DNA of 63,685 nt from Clostridiales bacterium (GTDB lineage Bacteria; Bacillota; Clostridia; Oscillospirales; Oscillospiraceae), in assembly GCA_004557075.1 (NCBI GenBank), contig SFEX01000009.1:1-63685 (forward strand), read 5' to 3'. Shown one piece after another: positions 58,265 through 63,685 of the stretch. The notes under the pieces are model-generated. The model was given only the letters and a program-made list of their open reading frames with translations. It did not search any database and was not told the origin of the DNA. A program made the translations under genes and the position numbers. Each line of letters opens with the position of its first letter. The stretch's first letter is position 1.

Positions 58265-59491
58265 TTAAAACGCCCAGTTGCCGTTTTTGAATATCTGCAC
58301 GCTCTCGCCGTTTTCGGTGATTCCGGTGATGTCAAGATCCTCCGAGCCTATCATGAAATCCTCGTGTATCATGGACATATTGATGCCCATCTCGCGGCAC
58401 TGCTCAAGCGTGTATTTATCATAGTCCCTGATGCAGTTTGCAAAGCCGTCGCCAAGCGCAAGATGGCAGGCGGCGTTTTCGTCAAACAGCGTGTTATAAA
58501 ACATTATCCCGCTGTTGCGTATCGGGCTGTCATACGGAACGAGCGCGCACTCGCCGAGCATTTTTGCGCCCTCGTCCATGTTCACCATGGTCTTGAGCGC
58601 CGCCTCGCCCTTTTCGGCGTGAACTTCGCTGACCCTGCCGTTTTCAAAGCGAACGCTGAAATTTTCGATCATCGTCCCACGGTAGGACAGCGGCCTTGTC
58701 GAATAAACGATGCCCTCCGCCTCGCCCTTCATGGGGCTTATGAATACCTCCTCGCTGGGGATGTTGGGGTTAAACACAACGCCCGTGCCGAGAGTTTTCT
58801 CGGCACCCGCGAGAAACTGCGCCTCGGGTATCAGCCCGACGGTGAGGTCTGTTCCGTTTGCTGAGCTATAATGCAGACGGCGAAGAGAGAGAGAGTTGAG
58901 GTAATCGCAGCGGCGCTTTAAATCGGCGTTATGCTCGCGCCATGCCGCGACGCCGTCATGCTCTGCGCGCGATGTGTACAGTATCGCCTCCCAAAGCTTC
59001 TCGACGGCCTCGGTATCGCTAAGCTCCGGGAACACCTTTTTCGCCCATTTTTTGCCCGGTACAGCGGCTATGCACCACTGATATTTGTTCTCCATATCGT
59101 CGCGTATGGGCTTTATCACGCCCCAGCGCATCTGAACGCTCTTTCCCCACTTCTCCTGGTCGAGCGTATCAAGTCCCGAGGGGTCTGCCGATTCAAGATA
59201 GATCATGGCGGGCAGCGTCTCCGCTCTGTGCAGCAGGCGCTGCTTCTCCCAGCCGACCACCGAGCCAAGGCGTTCTACGCTCTGATACTGAACATGCAAG
59301 AGCTTTAGCGGCTGGTGCGTCCATTCTACCCTGACCTCGGCAGCACCCGCCTTATAGCACTCCTCAACAATCATCTCGATAAATTCCGGCTGGTCAAGCT
59401 CGGCGGATATGACAACATCCTGACCCTTTTGTATATTAGCGCCGACGCGGACGATAAGCTCCGCGTAGCCCTTGAGTTTATTCACATCCAT
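58265..59491 (-). CDS. M29-family aminopeptidase
   Basis: A 408-residue metalloaminopeptidase of the AmpS/PepS type that removes N-terminal residues from peptides in the cytoplasm. The family pattern is seen in VRVGANIQKGQDVVI near the start, the TDLTVGL segment, the Glu ligands in NIPSEEVFISP near 250, and the His and Asp in MIHEDFMIGSEDLDI near 385. ATG at 59491 is chosen because AAGGAAG lies upstream; the frame from 59518 is too long. It is the first gene of the unit with the membrane and LRR genes. Confidence 0.88.
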   Translation of the reverse strand: MDVNKLKGYAELIVRVGANIQKGQDVVISAELDQPEFIEMIVEECYKAGAAEVRVEWTHQPLKLLHVQYQSVERLGSVVGWEKQRLLHRAETLPAMIYLESADPSGLDTLDQEKWGKSVQMRWGVIKPIRDDMENKYQWCIAAVPGKKWAKKVFPELSDTEAVEKLWEAILYTSRAEHDGVAAWREHNADLKRRCDYLNSLSLRRLHYSSANGTDLTVGLIPEAQFLAGAEKTLGTGVVFNPNIPSEEVFISPMKGEAEGIVYSTRPLSYRGTMIENFSVRFENGRVSEVHAEKGEAALKTMVNMDEGAKMLGECALVPYDSPIRNSGIMFYNTLFDENAACHLALGDGFANCIRDYDKYTLEQCREMGINMSMIHEDFMIGSEDLDITGITENGESVQIFKNGNWAF

Positions 59492-59594
59492 ATATAAAAC
59501 TTCCTTATACTTATTCAAGGATAGTATACCACACGCCTTCCAACATTACTACATTTTTATCATGCAGCGGGAAATTTTTATCCGCAAATTCATA

Positions 59595-59623
59595 TTGAGT
59601 TAATATATTGGTTGTAATATAAT
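59595..59623 (+). promoter_or_regulatory. Promoter of the coiled-coil membrane protein gene
   Basis: TTGAGT (59595-59600) and TATAAT (59618-59623) are 17 bases apart, 33 bases before the start codon. Confidence 0.65.
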
Positions 59624-59656
59624 CAATTAATAAATTTCTTTCTAAAAGGTGAGTAC

Positions 59657-60961
59657 ATGATTTCCAAAAACCAGTGGAGGGTCATCGCAATCACACTGGC
59701 CGTGGCGCTTCTTGTCGTCTCGTTTCTGACCGGTGTTATGGGCATTGTGGACAATTTGGGCTCCGTAAAGGAGACTCAGGGCGCATACACGGATTTTCGC
59801 GACGAGCTTGACGCGCTGAAGGAAAATGACGCGTTTCTTGCCGAGGGCAAGGCCGAGTATGACAGCGCCAAGTCCGAATACGATTCCGAATACGCGGCGT
59901 ATGAGGACGAGTACGGCAAATATGAGGACGCGGAGCTTCAATACAACAAGGACGTTTTAGAGTACAACACCCAGCTCATCGCTTACAGCGCGGGCAAAAA
60001 CGCGCTCGGCGGCAGTGCCGACAGCGCCGTCAGCGAGGGCAAGTCCAAGCTCGACGAGGGCTGGAAGCTCTATAACGAGGGCAAGGCGGCTTACGACGCG
60101 GGCGTCGCGGAATTTGAAAGCCGGAAGCAGGAATACGAAAAGGGTCTTTCAATGTACGAGTATCTGCTTAACGCTATCGAGGCGCTCGAGGCAAGCGGCA
60201 TGAGCCATGATGAGGCTCTCGCGGCTGTCGGCGCGCAGGCGGGCATTGAGCTGAGCGACGAGTATATCGCGCAGATGAAGGCCGGAATCGACTCGGCGCA
60301 GGCGCTCATTCCGGAGGCGGAAGCGAAGCTTGCCGAGGGCAAGGCGCAGCTCGACTCGGCATATGAGCAGCTAATGCTCGGCGAAGCCGGGCTTGAGACC
60401 GCCGAGACGAAGCTTGCCGAGGCAAATGCGCAGCTTAACTCCATGCGCAGCAGCATTGCCGGAGGTCCGGCGCGGCTCGACGCGCAGGGGCAGTCGGTTT
60501 CCGAGAGCAAGGCCGGACTTGACGAGCGCAAAGCCGAGCTTGACGCCAAAGCCGAGGAGCTTTCGGTATACGAAGACGTTTCTGAAAAGGTCAGCCGCGC
60601 AAGAGATAAGCTCATCGACGAGGGCTTCGGCGGCAGCGACGATAGTACCGAGCAGCTTATTTCCGCCGCCGGAGCGCACGAGGCGCAGCTTCGCAGCGAA
60701 TATCTCAAGAGCATCATATCCTTCATCCTGACCTACGCGGGGCATCTCCTTGCAGTCGCGGCGGCGACCGCAGCTCTGCTCCTGCTCAGGAAGAATAGGC
60801 TGCCCGCAGCACTCAGGCTGTCCGTTATCGGCGTTGCGCTGGGGCTTATAAGCGTCATCGCCTCGATCGTTTTCGGCGATCTCGACACGCTTGCCTTTGC
60901 CGCCGCTGTCCTCACAGCCATTGGTGTCGGCCTCTCCGCCGCACCGGACGGGAACGAATAA
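59657..60961 (+). CDS. Coiled-coil membrane protein
   Basis: A 434-residue protein with an N-terminal helix (about 10-32), an extracytoplasmic region of about 310 residues and three helices at the C-terminus (about 350-425). The middle is almost entirely alpha-helical with heptads rich in Ala, Glu, Lys and Tyr and repeated words such as AEGKAQLDSAYEQL and EGKSKLDEGWKLYNEGKAAYDAGVAEFESRK, resembling YhgE/Pip-type spacer regions. No enzyme motif is seen. It may form an elongated stalk between the membrane and the wall. Confidence 0.75.
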   Translation: MISKNQWRVIAITLAVALLVVSFLTGVMGIVDNLGSVKETQGAYTDFRDELDALKENDAFLAEGKAEYDSAKSEYDSEYAAYEDEYGKYEDAELQYNKDVLEYNTQLIAYSAGKNALGGSADSAVSEGKSKLDEGWKLYNEGKAAYDAGVAEFESRKQEYEKGLSMYEYLLNAIEALEASGMSHDEALAAVGAQAGIELSDEYIAQMKAGIDSAQALIPEAEAKLAEGKAQLDSAYEQLMLGEAGLETAETKLAEANAQLNSMRSSIAGGPARLDAQGQSVSESKAGLDERKAELDAKAEELSVYEDVSEKVSRARDKLIDEGFGGSDDSTEQLISAAGAHEAQLRSEYLKSIISFILTYAGHLLAVAAATAALLLLRKNRLPAALRLSVIGVALGLISVIASIVFGDLDTLAFAAAVLTAIGVGLSAAPDGNE

Positions 60962-60980
60962 TAAAGTAAAATACAACGTT

Positions 60981-61011
60981 TGTGGCACACTTCGCAAGGA
61001 AGTGTGCCACA
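60981..61011. terminator. Hairpin after the coiled-coil gene
   Basis: TGTGGCACACTTC pairs perfectly with GAAGTGTGCCACA. No T-run follows, so termination here is uncertain. Confidence 0.6.
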
Positions 61012-61038
61012 GTTATATTCGCCTTACGACGAATTTTC

Positions 61039-61066
61039 TTGCATAATTGTAGAAATATGTTATATT
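61039..61066 (+). promoter_or_regulatory. Promoter of the small-peptide gene (toxin-like)
   Basis: TTGCAT (61039-61044) and TATATT (61061-61066), 16 bases apart, with TGT before the -10 box as in extended -10 promoters. Confidence 0.6.
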
Positions 61067-61098
61067 AAGTGTTAAGCAAGGGGCGAGGCGGTCAGCTA

Positions 61099-61117
61099 CA
61101 CCACCCGAAAGGGGGTG
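61099..61117 (+). promoter_or_regulatory. Hairpin hiding the ribosome site of the small peptide
   Basis: CACCACCC, tetraloop GAAA, GGGGGTG: the right arm is the ribosome-binding sequence of the ATG at 61124. In the folded RNA it is closed, as in many type I toxin messages. Confidence 0.7.
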
Positions 61118-61123
61118 AAGCCA

Positions 61124-61201
61124 ATGCGAATCACATTACATATCGGAGCTTTTACAGTTACGATTATCGTAAAACGCAGAAACCGCCACTCTGCCAAGTG
61201 A
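61124..61201 (+). CDS. Small hydrophobic-basic peptide, candidate type I toxin
   Basis: A 25-codon frame from ATG to TGA. The peptide begins MRITLHIG, has the hydrophobic stretch AFTVTIIV and ends with the strongly basic KRRNRHSAK. The layout, a short hydrophobic part with a basic tail, is that of membrane-acting type I toxins, although the hydrophobic run is shorter than in TxpA or BsrG. The ribosome site GGGGGTG is very strong but buried in a hairpin. An opposing promoter (61307-61278) drives an RNA that overlaps its 3' end, and a hairpin at 61180-61222 covers the stop codon. No protein family is recognised with certainty. Confidence 0.7.
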   Translation: MRITLHIGAFTVTIIVKRRNRHSAK

Positions 61202-61271
61202 CGGTTTCGGGCTGATTTTTTTGGTTCGATTGTTAACAACTCAGAGCTGACCGTTGGTCATCGCTCCTTGT
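61175..61271 (-). ncRNA. Candidate antisense antitoxin RNA
   Basis: The minus-strand promoter starts an RNA near 61271 that runs toward the small-peptide gene and should stop after the shared hairpin (near 61175), giving about 95 bases and overlapping the last quarter of the peptide message. Its 5' part contains AAGGAG and a six-codon frame ATG to TGA (MTNGQL), which may be accidental. It also contains CGGTCAGCT, the same word as in the 5' leader of the peptide message (61089-61097). Confidence 0.6.
61180..61222. terminator. Shared terminator of peptide and antisense RNAs
   Basis: AAACCG, one mismatch, CACT pair with AGTG and CGGTTT, followed on the plus strand by seven Ts. On the minus strand the same hairpin is followed by CTGCGTTTT. 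It overlaps the stop codon of the peptide. Confidence 0.7.
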
Positions 61272-61277
61272 GTTTAA

Positions 61278-61307
61278 ATTATAGCATCAACAGTGTCCAA
61301 AAGTCAA
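61278..61307 (-). promoter_or_regulatory. Promoter of the antisense RNA
   Basis: On the minus strand TTGACT (61307-61302) and TATAAT (61283-61278) are 18 bases apart. It is stronger than the promoter of the peptide gene. Confidence 0.7.
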
Positions 61308-61321
61308 TATCCGATTATAAA

Positions 61322-61347
61322 TCAGCCGCTTTCACGGCTGATTTTTT
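61322..61347 (+). terminator. Second plus-strand terminator
   Basis: ATCAGCC pairs with GGCTGAT, followed by TTTT. If the peptide message reads past 61222 it would end here, and its 3' part (AGCTGACCG, 61245-61253) could then pair with its 5' leader (61089-61097). Confidence 0.7.
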
Positions 61348-61370
61348 CATTGTGCAAGGATATTATTCCG

Positions 61371-61399
61371 TTGCAACCGCCCCCGCGCTGTGATAAAAT
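61371..61399 (+). promoter_or_regulatory. Promoter of the GH13 gene
   Basis: TTGCAA (61371-61376) and TAAAAT (61394-61399) are 17 bases apart, 30 bases before the start codon. Confidence 0.6.
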
Positions 61400-61429
61400 C
61401 AATTAATAATATATGGCAGGAGGATACTT

Positions 61430-63106
61430 ATGGAGAAAAAGTTCTGGTACAAGGAAATGTCCGTATATCAGATCTGGTGCCGCTCGTTCTGCGACGGAAA
61501 CGGCGACGGCATAGGCGATCTGTGGGGCGTTTTATCGAAGTTAGACTATATAGCCTCGCTCGGCGTTGACGGCATATGGTTCTCGCCGCTCTACCCCTCC
61601 CCCAACTCCGACTACGGCTACGACATATCCGATTACAGGAGCATCCACCCGGATTTTGGCGATCTCGACGTCTTCAAGCAGGTGCTCGACGGTGCGCATG
61701 AGCGCGGGCTGCGTGTGTTCATGGACCTTGTCGTCAACCACACCTCCGACGAGCACCCCTGGTTTATCGAGAGCAAAAAGGGCAGGGACAATCCCTATCA
61801 CGATTACTACTACTGGCGCAAGGGCAAGGGCAAAAAGCGCCCGCCCAACAACTGGGACAGTCTTTTTGAGGGCGGCGCGTGGGAGTACGACGAGGGGCTC
61901 GACGAGTGGTATCTGCACATCTTCTCCAAAAAGCAGCCCGATCTCAACATGTCCAACCCCAAGGTTCGGGAAGAGGTCAAGGACATCATGCGCTTCTGGC
62001 TCGACATGGGCGTGGACGGCTTCCGCGAGGACGTTATAACCTACATCTCCAAGGCCGAGGGCCTGCCCAGCGCAAAGGTTAAGCTGCCCGCCGCGACGGG
62101 TATGCAGTATTACACCAATCTGCCCAAGGTTCACGACTATCTTGCCGAATTTAAGCGCGACGTTCTGGATTTCTACGACTGCTTCACCGTCGGCGAGGGG
62201 CCGCGAATGGAGCCCAATATTGCCCTGAGCTATGTGCGCGAGGGCAAGGGCAAGGGCAAGGTTTTGGATATGATGATAAACTTCGCCCACATGGAGGCCG
62301 ACTGCTTCATCACCGACTTTCTCCAGAAGCCCTTTGACCTGCTCAAGCTCAAAAAAGCTTTCTCAAAGTGGCAAAACGCCATGTACGGCAAGGGCTGGAA
62401 TGCCCTTTACATGGAAAACCACGACCATCCGCGCATCATCAGCCGCTACGGCAGCGAGAAGTACCGCGTCGAGAGCGGAAAGAGCATCGCCGCGAGCTAT
62501 CTGTTCCAGCGCGGCACGCCCTTTGTGTATCAGGGGCAGGAGATCGGAATGCTCAACACTCCGCTGGATAAGCTCAGCGATTACAAAGATATCATGACGC
62601 AGAACAACGCCCGCATAGCCTCAAAGCTCGGCCTGAGCAAAAATGCGGTGCTGAAGCTTGCGCAGAAGGCATCGCGCGACAACGCAAGAACCTGTATGCA
62701 GTGGTCGGACGCGCCCAACGCCGGGTTTACGGAGGGGCAGCCGTGGTTTGTCGTAAACGAAAATTACCGCGAGATAAACGTCGAAAGCCAGCTTGACGAC
62801 CCCAACAGCCTGCTGAATTTCTACCGCAGCGCACTCAAGTTCAGGCGCGATAACCCCGTCGTCATCTACGGCGACTATATCGAGCACTATCCGAAAAGCC
62901 GTGAGCTTTTCGTCTACGAGCGCAATTTAGCCGGGAAAAAGCTTCTTGTCATCTGCTCGTATTCGGAAAAATCCGTGCGCTTTGACGCGCCGGAGGGTAT
63001 ATATCTTGACGAGGTCAAGCAGGTGTTCGGAAATTATGAGAACAACTTTGTTATATCAAACGGCTTTACCACAAGGCCGTACGAAATGAGGGTGTATCTG
63101 TTTTGA
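61430..63106 (+). CDS. GH13-family alpha-glucosidase (oligo-1,6-glucosidase type)
   Basis: A 558-residue cytoplasmic glycoside hydrolase. The GH13 regions are in order: FMDLVVNHTSDEHPWF, GVDGFREDVIT with the nucleophile Asp near 201, the acid/base Glu in TVGEGPR near 255, and MENHDHPRIISRYG with the stabilising Asp near 327. Region II has Glu where many homologues have Met or Leu before the nucleophile (GFREDV), and region IV has His in NHDHPR for the usual Gln. Subfamily 31/sucrase-isomaltase-like enzymes cut alpha-1,6 or alpha-1,4 bonds of short sugars. AGGAGG precedes the ATG; it overlaps the next gene by four bases. Confidence 0.92.
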   Translation: MEKKFWYKEMSVYQIWCRSFCDGNGDGIGDLWGVLSKLDYIASLGVDGIWFSPLYPSPNSDYGYDISDYRSIHPDFGDLDVFKQVLDGAHERGLRVFMDLVVNHTSDEHPWFIESKKGRDNPYHDYYYWRKGKGKKRPPNNWDSLFEGGAWEYDEGLDEWYLHIFSKKQPDLNMSNPKVREEVKDIMRFWLDMGVDGFREDVITYISKAEGLPSAKVKLPAATGMQYYTNLPKVHDYLAEFKRDVLDFYDCFTVGEGPRMEPNIALSYVREGKGKGKVLDMMINFAHMEADCFITDFLQKPFDLLKLKKAFSKWQNAMYGKGWNALYMENHDHPRIISRYGSEKYRVESGKSIAASYLFQRGTPFVYQGQEIGMLNTPLDKLSDYKDIMTQNNARIASKLGLSKNAVLKLAQKASRDNARTCMQWSDAPNAGFTEGQPWFVVNENYREINVESQLDDPNSLLNFYRSALKFRRDNPVVIYGDYIEHYPKSRELFVYERNLAGKKLLVICSYSEKSVRFDAPEGIYLDEVKQVFGNYENNFVISNGFTTRPYEMRVYLF

Positions 63107-63570
63107 TGAGACGACATGACCGCGCAATAGAGGATATTGAAAGCATCCGCGCGCTTATTGAAAGCTGCGATACCATACGTTTAGGCTTTTGCGACGGGGA
63201 TATCCCTTACGTTGTTCCGCTGTCCTTCGGCTTTGAGGAGCAAGGCGGCGTGTTCACCTTCTATGTACACGGCGCGAAGCTCGGCCGCCGCCACGAGCTT
63301 GCCGAAAAGGCGCAGTGTGTTTGCGTCGAGGCGGATGTTTGCCGCGCCTTTGTCGTCAATCCCGACGGAAGCCAGACCGCCGATTACAAAAGCTTTATCG
63401 GCTGGGGCAAAATATGCAGGGTCAGCGGCGATGAGGCGGTGAAAGGGCTTGAGCTATTATGCCGTCACTGCGGCTTCGACTCCGTTGCCTGCTCGGAAAA
63501 GGTCATAAATGCAACCTGCGTCGAAAAAATAACCGTCCGCGAATTTACCGCCAAGCAACGATTTAAATAA
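63103..63570 (+). CDS. Pyridoxamine 5'-phosphate oxidase-like (NimA-type) flavoprotein
   Basis: A 155-residue split-barrel protein that binds flavin. The sequence from IRLGFCDGDIPYVVPLSFGFEEQGGVFTFYVHGAKLGRRHELA is typical of the NimA-like/PNPOx family found widely in Clostridia; FIGWGKICRVSG is the second strand pair. Function is unknown; NimA proteins can reduce nitro-compounds. It shares ATGA with the stop of the glucosidase gene, so the two are co-expressed. Confidence 0.82.
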   Translation: MMRRHDRAIEDIESIRALIESCDTIRLGFCDGDIPYVVPLSFGFEEQGGVFTFYVHGAKLGRRHELAEKAQCVCVEADVCRAFVVNPDGSQTADYKSFIGWGKICRVSGDEAVKGLELLCRHCGFDSVACSEKVINATCVEKITVREFTAKQRFK

Positions 63571-63685
63571 CATAAAAAAATCCCTGCCATGAGGTAGCTG
63601 TCCATAAAACAGGTTTTGAGAAACAAATACTATGGCAGTTGCCGGACAAGGGTTGCTGACAAAAGGGGTATGTGTCATTAAGGCA
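63571..63685. other. Unassigned end of window
   Basis: The last 115 bases contain an inverted pair CTGCCAT (63584) and ATGGCAG (63632) but no gene, repeat or T-run hairpin that I can name. Confidence 0.35.

Noticed and set aside
57437..58864. A 475-codon plus-strand frame opposite the LRR, membrane and M29 genes
   Set aside because: It spans parts of three real genes on the other strand and has no ribosome site.
63584..63638. Possible CRISPR repeat or transposon end at the window edge
   Set aside because: Only one inverted pair is seen and no second copy; too little sequence to support either.

Overview
The window looks like a chromosomal segment of a Gram-positive, low-oxygen gut-type member of the Clostridia, most like an Oscillospiraceae/Ruminococcaceae species. 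The reasons are a fairly GC-rich coding sequence with AT-rich spacers, SLH-domain surface proteins, a class B sortase, a guanine riboswitch on a BMP-type nucleoside importer, type III pantothenate kinase, an acyl-CoA dehydrogenase/ETF operon and an oxygen-reducing flavodiiron protein. The genus is inference; there is no rRNA or tRNA gene in the window to settle it.

Layout. 1-3750: a two-component system followed by an HtrA protease. 3772-6107: a MarR regulator and an aconitase X pair with a legible promoter and operator. 6284-9368: a large Cys-repeat/SLH surface protein broken by a frameshift, then an XRE regulator. 9513-14681: an M20 peptidase with two membrane proteins, a methyltransferase, and a sortase B with its small substrate. 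14830-22339: an amino-acid/sodium symporter, a nucleoside ABC importer under a guanine riboswitch, and xpt. 22340-24573: a GPH symporter and a PIG-L deacetylase. 24629-31894: a capsule/exopolysaccharide locus that is visibly damaged, with an amber stop in the tyrosine kinase and a deletion fusing a chain-length gene to the tail of a sugar dehydratase. 32112-36480: a PLP decarboxylase and a TrpXYZ-type ABC importer preceded by a tyrosine-rich leader peptide and attenuator. 36636-38333: a MITE-like element, then an ECF S component and coaX. 38379-41547: a cysteine-desulfidase-like protein, pssA and an AraC regulator. 41960-46244: an acyl-CoA dehydrogenase/etfBA/CaiB-type CoA-transferase operon. 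46825-50168: a C69 dipeptidase with SLH domains and a Crp/Fnr regulator. 50298-52295: a multidomain flavodiiron protein with two rubredoxin domains. 52666-60961: a nucleotidyltransferase, prmA, hpf, LRR and membrane proteins, and an M29 aminopeptidase. 61039-61307: a compact locus with the architecture of a type I toxin-antitoxin system. 61430-63570: a GH13 glucosidase and a PNPOx-like protein.

The most interesting signals are the complete tyrosine-codon attenuator in front of the TrpXYZ-like importer, the convergent small-peptide/antisense-RNA locus near 61 kb, the decay of the capsule locus, a roughly 290-bp inverted-repeat element, and a family of diverged intergenic repeats sharing a core around CACCGGTCGGG and TTGCACTCGCGC. 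Nearly all statements on function rest on recognised protein families; structures of RNA elements were folded by eye.
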